From positions 2,259,001 to 2,323,000 of the forward strand of contig NZ_CP160035.1 in assembly GCF_040703125.1 (NCBI RefSeq): 64,000 bases of DNA. The letters run 5' to 3'. The DNA is from Flavobacterium ovatum (GTDB lineage Bacteria; Bacteroidota; Bacteroidia; Flavobacteriales; Flavobacteriaceae). The notes beneath the pieces are model-generated. The model ran no database searches, had not been told where the DNA came from, and worked only from the letters and a program-made list of their open reading frames with translations. The position numbers were made by a program, and so were the translations under genes. Shown here piece by piece: positions 37,211-47,785 of this stretch; position 1 is the first letter of the stretch; each line of letters begins with the position of its first letter.

Positions 37211-38758
37211 ATGAAACCATCATTAAACTCCATTTCCGTTCTTCTACTTTTACTTTCATTTTGTACGGTAAAGGCCGAAGTGAAACTACCTTCAATATTT
37301 AGTAATCACATGGTTTTGCAACGCAATCAACAAAATCCTATTTGGGGTAAGGCAAGTGCGGGCGAAAAAATAACCGTTGTAATCAATGGGCAAAAACATA
37401 AAACCACCACAGACGAAAAAGGAAACTGGAAAGTGAAATTAGCATCTATGCAAGCAGGTGGACCCTATGTTTTAACAGTGCAAGGCAAAAATAAAATCAC
37501 TTTTAAAGACGTTTTAATTGGTGAAGTTTGGGTTTGTGCGGGACAATCCAATATGCAGTGGAGTGTTGTTAATTCTAATCATTCAGAGGTAGAATTAGCA
37601 GCTGCCAATTATCCTAATATTCGATTATTCAGTGTTCCATTGGTAGCAACGCCAGAACTTCAAACAACTATCGCAGACACCACTTGGTATGCATGTACGC
37701 CGAAAAGTATTCCTGAATTTTCTGCTCCAGGCTATTTTTTTGGCATCAAATTATACCAAGCATTAGGAATTCCGATTGGATTAATAAATGCTTCTTGGGG
37801 ATCTTCGTCTTTAGAAACTTGGGTACCTCGTGATGCAATGGAGAAAACCAACGAATACTCCGAATTATTAGAAGACTGGGATTTGGCTGTAAAAGAATTT
37901 ACCGACGAAAAATTGGTTGAAGTGACCAAAAAGTACGAAGCTTGGGAAGCCGCAGGAAAACCGGGTAAAAAAATGCCTCCGCCAAGAGATATCCGTATCG
38001 GACAAAATAGACCCGCCAATGCTTTTAATGGTGTAATCAACCCTATTTTAGGATACGGAATTAAAGGCACTATTTGGTGTCAAGGCGAAAGCAATGTTGG
38101 TCGTTCTTTTCAAACGAGAACCTTATTTCCGTTATTAATTAATAGTTGGAGAGAAAGATGGGGGCAAGGTGATTTTCCATTTTATTGGATACAATTAGCC
38201 GATTTTGGAGAGGCAAAAGAACAACCTTCTGAGAGTAATTGGGCAGAACACCGCGAAGCACAAACAAAATCGCTTGCTATTCCAAAAACGGGAGAAGTTG
38301 TTACTTTCGATTTAGGAGAAGAAAGAGATATTCATTATCGAGACAAGCAAACGGTTGGAAACAGATTGGTTCGTCATGCATTAGCAAATGAATATGGTTA
38401 TAAAATGGAAGCGAGTAGTCCAAGATATCTTTCTATGGAAAAAAAGCAAGGTTCCATCATCATCACTTTCGATCATATTGATAAAGGATTGTACGCATTT
38501 GATAATGAAGTTGTAAAAGGTTTTGCTATCGCTGGCGAAGACCAAAAATTTGAATGGGCTACGGCAAAAATCATTAGCAAAAATCAAATAGAAGTATCTT
38601 CGGATAAAATCATTAATCCTGTAGCTGTTCGTTACGGTTGGGCAAATAACCCAGAAATTAACTTGTATGATTTTGATGGATTACCAGTGACTGGTTTCCG
38701 AACTGATGATTGGAAAGTCTCTACACAAAATGCCAAAAAAGCTTCGAGACGCTACTAG
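37211..38758 (+). CDS. Sialate O-acetylesterase-like (SASA) secreted carbohydrate esterase, copy 2
   Basis: A 515-residue protein with signal peptide ending VKA. The opening VKLPSIFSNHMVLQRNQQNPIWG and the Ig-like domain match the copy at 35342. The SASA core follows: GQSNMQWSV (nucleophile Ser113), GTIWCQGESNVGRS near 285 and VVTFDLGEERDIHYRDKQTVGNRLVRHAL near 365-390 with the catalytic Asp-x-x-His arrangement. It is about 40 residues longer than copy 1, mainly through an insertion around residues 205-260 rich in Lys and Pro (KKMPPPRDIRI). It probably deacetylates a different position or oligosaccharide. It lies 14 bases after the sulfatase relic. Confidence 0.9.
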   Translation: MKPSLNSISVLLLLLSFCTVKAEVKLPSIFSNHMVLQRNQQNPIWGKASAGEKITVVINGQKHKTTTDEKGNWKVKLASMQAGGPYVLTVQGKNKITFKDVLIGEVWVCAGQSNMQWSVVNSNHSEVELAAANYPNIRLFSVPLVATPELQTTIADTTWYACTPKSIPEFSAPGYFFGIKLYQALGIPIGLINASWGSSSLETWVPRDAMEKTNEYSELLEDWDLAVKEFTDEKLVEVTKKYEAWEAAGKPGKKMPPPRDIRIGQNRPANAFNGVINPILGYGIKGTIWCQGESNVGRSFQTRTLFPLLINSWRERWGQGDFPFYWIQLADFGEAKEQPSESNWAEHREAQTKSLAIPKTGEVVTFDLGEERDIHYRDKQTVGNRLVRHALANEYGYKMEASSPRYLSMEKKQGSIIITFDHIDKGLYAFDNEVVKGFAIAGEDQKFEWATAKIISKNQIEVSSDKIINPVAVRYGWANNPEINLYDFDGLPVTGFRTDDWKVSTQNAKKASRRY

Positions 38759-38955
38759 TACTGCATATGATCAAAAAACAAATACATTTTTAACCGAAAT
38801 TTAATTTCACTAGAATAACAGTGATTTTAGGGAGAGGATTAACCATTTGTATTATGGTTTAAGCCTAGATTATCGTTCTGTAAAATTGAAACGGACTAAT
38901 TTTATAATCGGATTATAAAGCCAATTATTTTGTTTCAAGTAATAAATTTTAGAGA

Positions 38956-40599
38956 ATGAATAAAAATATTTTAACCGTATTATTTATTGGTACAGTGCTG
39001 TTTTATCAACAAGGGAATAGCCAAAAGTTGGATTCTAATAAAAAGAAACCCAACATTATTGTCGTTTTTGCAGACGATATCAGTGCAAGAGAATTACCGA
39101 TATATAATTCGTCAACATGGAGTGTTGCACCTCAGGGTGGTGATACTTCTGATCCTAAATTTAGGGCAGTAACTCCTGTAATGGATAGACTTGCTACTGA
39201 AGGTTTGTATATAAAAACCGCATGGGGAGCAACTATTTGCTCACCAAGTAGAGCTTCGATGATGACAGGAAGATATGCCCATCTTCATAAATGGTGGCAT
39301 TTGAAAGATAGAGGAAAGTTTAAAAATGAAGAAGGTAAAAACATTACCTATCCTCTATATGAAAGTTCACCTTATACTATTGGTATTGTTGCCAAAGCGG
39401 GCGGCTACGCAACGTATTGGGCAGGAAAAACACAAATCGATGGCGTAGAAAAGTTTGGATTTGACGAAGGTTGTTTTACACCTGGAGTAAATGATAAGGG
39501 GAATCCTTATTCTGATTTCAAAATTGTATCCCAAAAAATAAATGGCAAGCCCGTACTTATAAATGAAGATACAGGTGGTCAAGTAGACTATTACGCCCAA
39601 GGAGGTTGGTACTGGAAACCTAACGTTGAGTTGATGAATTATCCCAATTCAAAGAAGAAATTTGAGTATTGGCCAAACACGCCAGAGTCCAAAGCTTCTT
39701 ATGGTTTAAATACTTATGGTCCTGATGTCGAGCTAAATTTTATACTTGATTTTATGGAACGCAAGAAAAAAGAGGATAAGCCCTTTTTTATTTATCATAC
39801 AAGCCATTTGGGGCATGACGGTTGGGATTTCTTAAACAGTGATATCAATCCAGAAACCAGACAAAAGTGGCCAGGAACTCCTATTGTAGAATGGAAAAAC
39901 GGAAAATATGTTCGTACCAATCCAAATGTTACAGGAGACAAAGGAAATTATGACACTCACGGAACAGTTACTGAAGGAGGAATACACAATCACGTGAAAT
40001 ATTTGGATTATCAGTTATGGCAGTATGTTCAAAAATTGAAGGAATTAGGAATTGAAGACAATACTATTTTGATTTTTTGTGCTGATAATGGAACAAGTGG
40101 CTACGGAAAAGGAAGCACGGTTTCACAACGTGGCCCACACATACCTATGTTGATATATGCACCTTGTTTGAAAATGACCAAAAAAGGAGCACAAGATGCC
40201 TTGGTAGATGTAACGGATATTTTACCAACTATTGCAGAGATTACGGGAGTAAAATTACCTGATAACTATGAACTAAATGGAGAGAGTTTAATTCCGTTTT
40301 TGACAACTTCCAAACCAGAACACCGCAAATGGATTTATACTTTTCATAACGAAAAACAGTTGATAAGAAGCAAAGATGTATTGATTGATGGTCAAGGGAC
40401 TATTTATGATGTAGCAAAATATCCAGCCGATTTAATCAGTTTTCCTAAAATAAAGGAGGTAAGTGAAACTTCAAAAACCTATCAAACGGAGTATAAAGAA
40501 TTAAAAGATATTTTACCACAATTTGATATGTACAAGACAGAACATGATGCACCAGTAAATGGTATTGGAAAAGTTGATCCGTTGAAAGTGAAAAAATAG
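38956..40599 (+). CDS. Secreted S1-family sulfatase, longer form (CSPSR motif)
   Basis: A 547-residue protein, the longest sulfatase here, with signal peptide MNKNILTVLFIGTVLFYQQG. It contains KKPNIIVVFADDISARELPIY (metal-binding Asp pair) and the formylglycine motif CSPSR with Cys95, followed by ASMMTGRYAHLHKWW. An insertion precedes the motif (SSTWSVAPQGGDTSDPKFRAV). YHTSHLGHDGWDF near 290 and IFCADNGTSGYGKGSTVSQRGPH near 375 fit the other active-site segments. The tail is Lys-rich (VDPLKVKK). A 197-base gap upstream holds no gene and no clear promoter; a terminator follows. It belongs to a different S1 branch from its neighbours. Confidence 0.92.
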   Translation: MNKNILTVLFIGTVLFYQQGNSQKLDSNKKKPNIIVVFADDISARELPIYNSSTWSVAPQGGDTSDPKFRAVTPVMDRLATEGLYIKTAWGATICSPSRASMMTGRYAHLHKWWHLKDRGKFKNEEGKNITYPLYESSPYTIGIVAKAGGYATYWAGKTQIDGVEKFGFDEGCFTPGVNDKGNPYSDFKIVSQKINGKPVLINEDTGGQVDYYAQGGWYWKPNVELMNYPNSKKKFEYWPNTPESKASYGLNTYGPDVELNFILDFMERKKKEDKPFFIYHTSHLGHDGWDFLNSDINPETRQKWPGTPIVEWKNGKYVRTNPNVTGDKGNYDTHGTVTEGGIHNHVKYLDYQLWQYVQKLKELGIEDNTILIFCADNGTSGYGKGSTVSQRGPHIPMLIYAPCLKMTKKGAQDALVDVTDILPTIAEITGVKLPDNYELNGESLIPFLTTSKPEHRKWIYTFHNEKQLIRSKDVLIDGQGTIYDVAKYPADLISFPKIKEVSETSKTYQTEYKELKDILPQFDMYKTEHDAPVNGIGKVDPLKVKK

Positions 40600-40654
40600 T
40601 AGTAAATCATTCCTCTTTTGAGAGAAAACATTCAAATTGATAGCTTAAAAGTAG

Positions 40655-40694
40655 ACTACCTATGAGACATCAATTATAGGTAGTTTTATTTTTG
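40655..40694 (+). terminator. Intrinsic terminator after the sulfatase gene
   Basis: ACTACCTAT (40655-40663) pairs with ATAGGTAGT (40676-40684); TTTATTTTT follows. Confidence 0.8.
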
Positions 40695-40818
40695 AAAAAA
40701 TTAATATTTGAAACTAGTTTTATATATGAATTCATTAAATTTGAATTCTTGAAATTTTAATTAGAAATAAAGAGTGGTAGATTCAATCCTACCATATAGA
40801 TTATAATAAATACAACAA

Positions 40819-43026
40819 ATGATAAAAAGTAATTTATACAAAAAAATAAGCATTGCCTCAGTGGTTTTAATAACGATGAGTACGAATGCACAAAAAGTGG
40901 ATTTTTCTTTTCAAAACAATAATTTACCGATTGAGAAAAGAGCCGAAATTTTGGTGTCCCAAATGACAACCGAAGAGAAAATCAATCAGTTGAAAAATGG
41001 TGCTGCAGCGATTCCACGCTTGAAAGTGCCCGATTATGATTGGTGGAATGAAGCGCTTCACGGAATTGGTAGAAACGGTAAAGCAACTATTTTTCCACAA
41101 GCCATTGCTTTGGGTGCTACTTTCGATGCTGTACTAGCAGAAAGAGTAGCTTCGGCAATTTCTACAGAAGCACGTGCAAAATACAGTATTTCTCAAAAAA
41201 ATGGGAACCATAGTAAATATTCTGGATTGACTTTTTGGACTCCCAATATCAATATTTTTAGAGATCCACGTTGGGGACGTGGTCAAGAAACCTATGGTGA
41301 AGACCCATATTTGACTTCTCGAATTGGAGTTGCTTTTGTAAAAGGATTGCAAGGAAATGATCCTAAATATTTGAAAACTGCCGCTTGTGCCAAACATTTT
41401 GCAGTACATTCTGGTCCAGAAGTCATTAGACACGTATTTAATGCAGAACCTTCAAAACAAGATTTATACGAAACCTATTTGCCTGCTTTTGAATCTTTGG
41501 TAAAAGAAGCAAAGGTCGAAGGTGTAATGGCGGCATACAACGCCGTATACGGAAAGCCAGCTTGCGCAAGTGATTTTTTATTGAAAGAAACTTTGAGAGA
41601 CAAATGGAAATTTGATGGTTATGTAACCTCAGATTGTGGTGCTGTTGGCGGTGTTTCGGGTAAATTAAAGTATGTAAAAACGGCGGCAGAAGCGGCAGCA
41701 GTTTCTTTGAAGGCAGGAACCAATTTGGAATGTGGAACGACTTACGATCAATTGAAAAAAGCGATTCAAGAAGGTTTTATCACAGAAAAAATAATTCATG
41801 AAAGAACGGTTCAACTTTTCAAAACTCGTTTTAGATTAGGAATGTTTGACGAGTCCGGAACAGATAATCCGTATTTGAATTATGGTTTGGATAAAATTCA
41901 TAGTCCTGAACACATTGCTTTGGCGAGAGAAGTTGCGCAAAAATCAATTGTATTATTAAAAAATAAAAACAATATTTTACCCTTATCGAAAGAGATAAAA
42001 ATCCCTTATGTTACAGGCCCTTTCGCTAACTCTAATGATATGTTGATGGGAAGCTATTACGGAGTGACTTCGGGAATGGTGACAATTTTGGAAGGGGTTG
42101 CAGATGCAGTTTCTCCAAGTTCTTCGTTGAATTATAGAAGTGGTGTTTTGCCTTTTCATAAAAATATTAACCCCAAAAACTGGGCTCCTTTTGAAGCAGG
42201 TGAATCAGATGTGACGATTTGCGTCGTAGGTTTAACAGCCGATAGAGAAGGAGAAGAAGTTGATGCCATTGCTGCCGAAAATGTAGGTGATAAAAATGAT
42301 TTGAAGTTGCCACAAAGTCAAATTGATTATGTAAAAGAAATTGCTACTAAGATCAAAGGAAAGCCATTAGTTTTGGTAGTTGCCAGCGGAAGTCCAGTTT
42401 CATTGGAAGGAATTGAGGAATTATGTGATGCTGTCGTGCAAATTTGGTACCCAGGTGAACAAGGTGGAAATGCAGTTGCCGATGTACTTTTTGGAGACAT
42501 TTCACCCTCAGGACATTTGCCATTGACCTTCCCTAAAAACATCAAACAATTGCCAGCTTACGAAGATTATTCGATGAAAGGCCGTACCTACAAGTACATG
42601 ACCGAAGAGCCAATGTATCCTTTTGGATTTGGTTTAACCTATTCGAAAACAACTTTCGATAAATTAAATATAAGCAGTACAACTTTAAAAGAAAAACAAA
42701 CTTTGACGCTACAAGTTGCCGTTTCAAACACAGGAGCTTATGACATTGATGAAGTAGTACAATTGTACATTAACCCAATGGAAGTTTCAGGCGGAATTCC
42801 GATTAAAAGTTTAAAAGCTTTTGAGCGTATTGCTTTGAAAAAAGGAGAAACAAAAACGGTGAACTTCACTATTGAGCCAGACAAATTGAAAGTAATCAAC
42901 GAAGCTGGAAATAGTGTGTGGAGAAAAGGTAAATACCAAGTGGTTGTTGGGAACGCTTCACCAGGTGCATTAAGCACTCGATTGGGAGCTGCAGTACCAC
43001 AAGAAGCGGTTTTAGTTTTGAAATAA
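40819..43026 (+). CDS. Secreted GH3 glycoside hydrolase (beta-xylosidase/beta-glucosidase type), copy 1
   Basis: A 735-residue protein with signal peptide ending TNAQ. The N-terminal TIM barrel carries the nucleophile Asp272 in GYVTSDCGAVGG. 'TSDC' is typical of the beta-xylosidase-like GH3 branch. The alpha/beta sandwich follows (YVTGPFANSNDMLMGSYYG, VVGLTADREGEEVD, VVQIWYPGEQGGNAVADVLFGDISPSGHLPLTFP). The C-terminal FnIII-like domain begins near 610 (FGFGLTYSKTTFDKL). It is upstream of a second, diverged GH3 and a sulfatase in the same unit. GH3 exo-enzymes in this setting release terminal beta-linked glucose, xylose or similar; a side chain of the target glycan is possible. Confidence 0.93.
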   Translation: MIKSNLYKKISIASVVLITMSTNAQKVDFSFQNNNLPIEKRAEILVSQMTTEEKINQLKNGAAAIPRLKVPDYDWWNEALHGIGRNGKATIFPQAIALGATFDAVLAERVASAISTEARAKYSISQKNGNHSKYSGLTFWTPNINIFRDPRWGRGQETYGEDPYLTSRIGVAFVKGLQGNDPKYLKTAACAKHFAVHSGPEVIRHVFNAEPSKQDLYETYLPAFESLVKEAKVEGVMAAYNAVYGKPACASDFLLKETLRDKWKFDGYVTSDCGAVGGVSGKLKYVKTAAEAAAVSLKAGTNLECGTTYDQLKKAIQEGFITEKIIHERTVQLFKTRFRLGMFDESGTDNPYLNYGLDKIHSPEHIALAREVAQKSIVLLKNKNNILPLSKEIKIPYVTGPFANSNDMLMGSYYGVTSGMVTILEGVADAVSPSSSLNYRSGVLPFHKNINPKNWAPFEAGESDVTICVVGLTADREGEEVDAIAAENVGDKNDLKLPQSQIDYVKEIATKIKGKPLVLVVASGSPVSLEGIEELCDAVVQIWYPGEQGGNAVADVLFGDISPSGHLPLTFPKNIKQLPAYEDYSMKGRTYKYMTEEPMYPFGFGLTYSKTTFDKLNISSTTLKEKQTLTLQVAVSNTGAYDIDEVVQLYINPMEVSGGIPIKSLKAFERIALKKGETKTVNFTIEPDKLKVINEAGNSVWRKGKYQVVVGNASPGALSTRLGAAVPQEAVLVLK

Positions 43027-43059
43027 ACAGTTTGAATTTAAAATTACTAAATAAAAATT

Positions 43060-45414
43060 ATGTCTTTTAGAAAAATCCTTGTCCTGTCCGTTTTATATGT
43101 ATGCGGGAATCTACAAGCCCAAGTGAAACCTTATTCAACTCCCGAAATTGAAAAGCAAGTGGATGCTTTGATGGTCGATATGACTATGGAAGAGAAACTG
43201 GCTCAAATCATGGGAACTCGTTTGGAGGAAATCCTAGAAGACGGAAAAGTTTCTTTGGAGAAATGCCGAAAACACATTCCGAACGGAATAGGTCAGTTTT
43301 GTCAATTTGCGGCAGGACAGGCATTAGAACCAGAAAAACTGAGAGATCTAGTGCGACAAGTACAGCATTATTTAATGACAGAAACTCGTTTGAAAATCCC
43401 AGCGATTTTTCATGAGGAAGCTATTACGGGTTTTGCGACCCAAGGAGCCACGACTTTCCCACAACAAATTGGAGTGGGTTGTACTTGGAATCCTGAGTTG
43501 GTCGAAAAAAACACCCATTCTACAGCAGTAAATATGAGAGCAGTGGGCACTACTTTGGCACTTTCGCCGATGTTGGATTTAAGTCGAACTGCGCATTGGA
43601 ACCGCCACCAAGAGAGTTATGGCGAAGATTCGTATTTGACTTCTCGCTTAGGTGTTGCTTTTGTACAAGGATTGCAAGGGAACGATTTTAAAACAGGAGT
43701 TGCTGCAACCGTAAAGCATTTTGTAGGCTACGGAACCAATAACGACGATCCAAAAGAGTTATACGAAGAATATTTGATGCCGCATGAAGCGTGTATGAAA
43801 ATTGCAGGTGCCAAAAGCGTAATGCCTTCTTATGGAGAATACAAAGGCGTTCCCGTAGCAGCTAGTCCGCAGATGTTGGATCAAATTCTACGCAAAGAGG
43901 TTGGATTTGACGGCTTGGTAGTGAGTGATTATGGAGCGATTAATTTGCTGTTCAAAAAATACAAAGTAGCTACCGATTCGTTAACAGCAGGAGCAATGTC
44001 TTTGAATGCAGGGATGGATGTAGAATTGTCTTCGCCATCAACATTTCCTAAATTGGGCGAAGCACTTAAACAAGGATTGACAACAGAAGCAAAAATAAAT
44101 ACTGCTGTCAAGCGTGCTTTGATTATGAAAGCCAAACTGGGTTTATTGGACAAAAATCCAATTATTGGTAAAGACGGAGATTTGGATTTAGACACACCAG
44201 AAAACAGAAAATTAGCGTATCAAACAGCTAGTGAATCGATCGTTTTATTAGAAAATAAAGGAGTTTTACCTTTGAAAAAGTCCGTTAAAAAAATTGCATT
44301 AGTTGGTCCAAATGCGGCAACGGTTTATGGCTTGTTGGGTGATTATACCTATCAAGGAATGCGAGCTTTTTGGAAACAATCAGCTTTTGATTCGAATAAT
44401 CCAAAGTTGGTGACTATCAAAGAAGGTTTGGAAAGCAAGATTGGAAAAAAAGTACAAATTGCTTACGAACGTGGTTGCGATTGGAATGATGATCTCGAAA
44501 TCAAAATCGACAAAAGTGGAGCAGGAGACAGCCGATTGGACAAATTAAAATTATTAACTGTTAAAGATTTAGAAAAGCCAAACTTACAAAGGGCTTTAGA
44601 GATTTCGAAAGAAAGTGATGTTATCATTGCGGTAATGGGAGAAAATTTATACTTAAACGGCGAAGGACGAAATAGAAAAGGAATTCGTTTGCCGGGAGAG
44701 CAAGAAGCATTTGTACAAAAACTACTTGCTACAGGTAAGCCAGTTGTTTTGGTGATGTTGAGTGGACGTCAAGAAGTAATCAGTAATTTTTCAGATCAAT
44801 GTGCGGCAGTCATTCAAGGATGGTTTCCGGGGGAAGAAGCTGGAAACGCAATTGCAGACATTCTGTTGGGAACCGTTAATCCATCGGGAAAACTATGTGT
44901 GACTTACCCTAAAACAGAGAAAAATGTAGAAATCGATTATAAAAATGGCTATCCCGAAAAAGAGTTGGTGCATTATCCTTTTGGTTACGGATTATCGTAT
45001 ACCAAATATGAGTACAGTGATTTGAAAATTAAATCAAATGTTAGCAATTCCGATGAAACTTTTTCAGTTTCGTTTACACTAAAAAATACAGGAAAAGTGG
45101 ACGGAACCGAAATTACGCAATTGTATGTTTCTCCAAAAAATGCAACTTCGACTTTAAAACCGATTCAGTTAAAAGGATTTGAAAGAGTGTCTTTGAAAGC
45201 AGGAGAATCAAAGAAAGTGACTTTCAATGTTTCGCCAGAGCAAATGGCACAATACAAAAACAGTCAATGGATTGTTGAGAGTGAAGCCTACGACATCAAA
45301 GTAGGAGCGTCAAGCACCGACATTCGTTTAAAAGGCGAAATGCAACTTACAGGTAAAAGTAAACTTCTACCAAAAGGAAGACAGGTGTTTTTTGCCTCAG
45401 TAACCAAAAATTAA
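43060..45414 (+). CDS. Secreted GH3 glycoside hydrolase, copy 2
   Basis: A 784-residue protein with signal peptide ending LQAQ. TIM barrel with nucleophile Asp290 in GLVVSDYGAINLLF. The VSDYG context differs from the VTSDC of the first GH3, so specificity probably differs. The acid/base region lies in the alpha/beta sandwich (IIAVMGENLYLNGEGRNRKGIRLPGEQEAFVQKLL); VIQGWFPGEEAGNAIADILLGTVNPSGKLCVTYP and YPFGYGLSYTKYEYSDL lead to the C-terminal FnIII-like domain. It lies 33 bases after copy 1 and 35 before the sulfatase. Two diverged GH3 enzymes in tandem point to two different beta-linked substituents. Confidence 0.93.
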   Translation: MSFRKILVLSVLYVCGNLQAQVKPYSTPEIEKQVDALMVDMTMEEKLAQIMGTRLEEILEDGKVSLEKCRKHIPNGIGQFCQFAAGQALEPEKLRDLVRQVQHYLMTETRLKIPAIFHEEAITGFATQGATTFPQQIGVGCTWNPELVEKNTHSTAVNMRAVGTTLALSPMLDLSRTAHWNRHQESYGEDSYLTSRLGVAFVQGLQGNDFKTGVAATVKHFVGYGTNNDDPKELYEEYLMPHEACMKIAGAKSVMPSYGEYKGVPVAASPQMLDQILRKEVGFDGLVVSDYGAINLLFKKYKVATDSLTAGAMSLNAGMDVELSSPSTFPKLGEALKQGLTTEAKINTAVKRALIMKAKLGLLDKNPIIGKDGDLDLDTPENRKLAYQTASESIVLLENKGVLPLKKSVKKIALVGPNAATVYGLLGDYTYQGMRAFWKQSAFDSNNPKLVTIKEGLESKIGKKVQIAYERGCDWNDDLEIKIDKSGAGDSRLDKLKLLTVKDLEKPNLQRALEISKESDVIIAVMGENLYLNGEGRNRKGIRLPGEQEAFVQKLLATGKPVVLVMLSGRQEVISNFSDQCAAVIQGWFPGEEAGNAIADILLGTVNPSGKLCVTYPKTEKNVEIDYKNGYPEKELVHYPFGYGLSYTKYEYSDLKIKSNVSNSDETFSVSFTLKNTGKVDGTEITQLYVSPKNATSTLKPIQLKGFERVSLKAGESKKVTFNVSPEQMAQYKNSQWIVESEAYDIKVGASSTDIRLKGEMQLTGKSKLLPKGRQVFFASVTKN

Positions 45415-45449
45415 TTAAATATTTTATACAAACACTAATGATTAGTAAG

Positions 45450-46970
45450 ATGAAAACGAGACAGATACTGACCTATTTGTTTATGGGGGTACTATTGACC
45501 AATGCAAATGCCCAAAAAGGAAAAACTACCAAGCCCAATATTGTCGTAATTTATTTGGATGATTTAGGTTATGGCGATCTTAGCGCTTATGGAGCTACCG
45601 AAATCAAAACACCAAATATGGATGTTTTGGCCAATGAAGGAGTCAAATTTACCAATGGTTATGCCACATCTGCGACTTGTACGCCTAGTCGTTACGGTTT
45701 GCTTACGGGAGTGTATCCGTGGAGAAATAGTGAAGCTAAAATTCTACCAGGAACGGCACCACTGATTATCAATACCAAGCAAGAAACTTTGCCTAAAATG
45801 CTAAAAAGAGCAGGATATCAAACGGCTGTCATAGGAAAATGGCATTTAGGATTGGGAGCAGGAGACACCAATTGGAACGGTCATATTACGCCAGGAGCCA
45901 ACGAAATTGGTTTTGACGAGTCGTATATTTTAGCCGCTACACAAGATCGTGTACCAACAGTTTACATCAAAAATGGTCGTGTAGACGGTTTAGATCTAAA
46001 AGATCCTATTGCTGTAAATTACAATAAAAATTTCCCAGGAGAGCCTACCGGTGTTGATAATCCTGAATTGTTAAGCATGAAATGGAGCCACGGTCACAAT
46101 AACAGTATCGTAAACGGAATTCCGAGAATTGGGTTTGTAAAAGGTGGAAAAGCCGCAAACTGGAGCGACGTCGATATGGCCGATCACTTTTTGGCAAAAG
46201 TGCAAGATTACGTTCGTACGCACAAGAAATCACCTTTCTTTTTGTACTACGCTTTACAACAACCACACGTTCCCCGCACACCAAACCCTCGTTTTGTTGG
46301 TAAGTCTGGCATGGGACCTCGTGGAGATGCTATTTTGGAAGCCGATTGGTGTATTGGTGAATTCATTAAAACCTTGAAAAAAGAAGGGATTTTAGAAAAC
46401 ACATTGATTGTATTTTCAAGTGATAACGGTCCAGTTTTAGATGATGGGTATTATGATGATGCCGTTGAAAAATTAGGAAAACACACCCCAGCTGGAAAAC
46501 TACGTGGTGGAAAGTACAGTTTGTTTGATGCAGGTACACGCGTGCCGTTGATGGCATACTGGAAAGGAACAATCAAACCACAAGTATCAGATGCTTTGGT
46601 GTGTCAAGTGGATCTTTTGGCTTCGTTGGCCGATTTAGTTGGAGCAAAAGCTGAGATGGGAGACAGTGAAAATATGTTGAAACCTTTATTAGGGAAATCA
46701 AAAAAAGGACGTAACAACATCGTTTTGGAAGCCGGTTCTAATACTTGTTTCCGCTCAGGTGACTGGGTAATGATTCCGCCATACAAAGGAAATGCAATCA
46801 ACAAACAAACTAACACAGAGTTGGGAGTTTCGCTTCAATTTCAATTGTATAATTTGAAAAACGATCCAAGCCAAGACCACAATCTAGCCGAATCAAATCC
46901 AGCAAAATTAAAAGAACTTCTTGCCGCTTTTGAAGCGATTAGAGGTAAAAACTATTCGAATATAAAATAG
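45450..46970 (+). CDS. Secreted S1-family arylsulfatase (CTPSR motif)
   Basis: 506 residues from ATG 45450, which gives a compact signal peptide (MKTRQILTYLFMGVLLTNANAQ); an ATG 12 bases earlier is also possible. TTKPNIVVIYLDDLGYGDLSAYG is followed by the formylglycine motif CTPSR (Cys77 from this start) and YGLLTGVYPWRN. IGKWHLGLGAGDTNWNG, YYALQQPHVPRTPNPRF and IVFSSDNGPVLDDGYYDDAVEKLGKHTPAGKLRGGKYSLFDAGTRVP complete the active site. This pattern resembles arylsulfatase A-like and choline/galactose-sulfatase-type S1 branches. It is the last gene of the PUL, followed by a strong terminator. Confidence 0.94.
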   Translation: MKTRQILTYLFMGVLLTNANAQKGKTTKPNIVVIYLDDLGYGDLSAYGATEIKTPNMDVLANEGVKFTNGYATSATCTPSRYGLLTGVYPWRNSEAKILPGTAPLIINTKQETLPKMLKRAGYQTAVIGKWHLGLGAGDTNWNGHITPGANEIGFDESYILAATQDRVPTVYIKNGRVDGLDLKDPIAVNYNKNFPGEPTGVDNPELLSMKWSHGHNNSIVNGIPRIGFVKGGKAANWSDVDMADHFLAKVQDYVRTHKKSPFFLYYALQQPHVPRTPNPRFVGKSGMGPRGDAILEADWCIGEFIKTLKKEGILENTLIVFSSDNGPVLDDGYYDDAVEKLGKHTPAGKLRGGKYSLFDAGTRVPLMAYWKGTIKPQVSDALVCQVDLLASLADLVGAKAEMGDSENMLKPLLGKSKKGRNNIVLEAGSNTCFRSGDWVMIPPYKGNAINKQTNTELGVSLQFQLYNLKNDPSQDHNLAESNPAKLKELLAAFEAIRGKNYSNIK

Positions 46971-46992
46971 TATTTTATAATTTTTTAAAATG

Positions 46993-47036
46993 AAAAATAC
47001 CTTCTCTGCATTTTGTGGAGAAGGTATTTTTTTTTG
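46993..47036 (+). terminator. Strong terminator closing the PUL
   Basis: AAAAATACCTTCTC (46993-47006) pairs perfectly over 14 bp with GAGAAGGTATTTTT (47018-47031); the T-run continues to 47035. Confidence 0.92.
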
Positions 47037-47169
47037 GTTTTTATCGAAAGAAAAAACTTAAAAAGTTGTTAGGGATTTGTGTGGAAAACGCATATACTTG
47101 CGTATATTTACTTGGAAGTACTCATTAAAAAAAAACGACTGAATAATCAAAATAAACAATAAATTATAT

Positions 47170-47754
47170 ATGTTTTTTACTTCAAAACGACTGTCAGAAA
47201 GAGCAGAAGGTCTTGAACTTTTAAAAGAAATTTTGAAGAACAAGAATAAATCTGTTATTATTCATTATTCCTGTGAATCCTTTGTGACTACCCATGGACG
47301 CACACCAAGAGTAACCTCAATTTGTATGCGATATTTAGGAACATCACAGACAAAATCATTTTCTATTCATTTGCAAGCGCAGTTTGAGCAAAAAGATTTT
47401 AATAATCTAACAATTGATGATTATGATGAATTGGAAAAGAAGATGTTGAATGAGTTTTATGAATTTACGAAAAAACATAAAGATTTTAAGTGGGTACATT
47501 GGAATATGCGTGACTCAAATTATGGTTTTGAAGCAATCGCAAATCGTTATCGAATTTTAGGTGGTGAAGCCTCTGAAATTGACGAAGATAGACGTTACGA
47601 CTTTCCTAGAGTTTTAAGCAAAATATATACTCACGGTTACGAAAAAGATAAACCAGACGGCAGACTATTAAACTTGGCTAATAGTAATAATATAACCACA
47701 ATTGATGCTCTAAAAGGCGTGGAAGAAGCAAAGGCATTTCTTAGATTCAAGTAA
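47170..47754 (+). pseudogene. 5' part of a gene split by an IS30 element; function unknown
   Basis: 190 codons (47170-47739) belong to the original gene; the last five (LRFK-stop) come from the left end of the inserted element. The protein starts MFFTSKRLSERAEG and has IIHYSCESF, PRVTSICMRYLGTSQTKSFSIH and FKWVHWNMRDSNYGFEAIANRYRILGG. The mix of a beta-strand with acidic/His residues and a later HWNMRD segment recalls a nuclease-type fold, but I do not recognise the family. The C-terminal part, with a membrane helix, lies beyond the element at 48873-49133. Joining both at the duplicated TTT codon gives a continuous frame (EEAKAF-ENKEYLK). The truncated product may still be made but lacks its membrane anchor. 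Confidence 0.8.
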
Positions 47755-47785
47755 TAAATGCAACACTTAGAAATTGATTAAATAA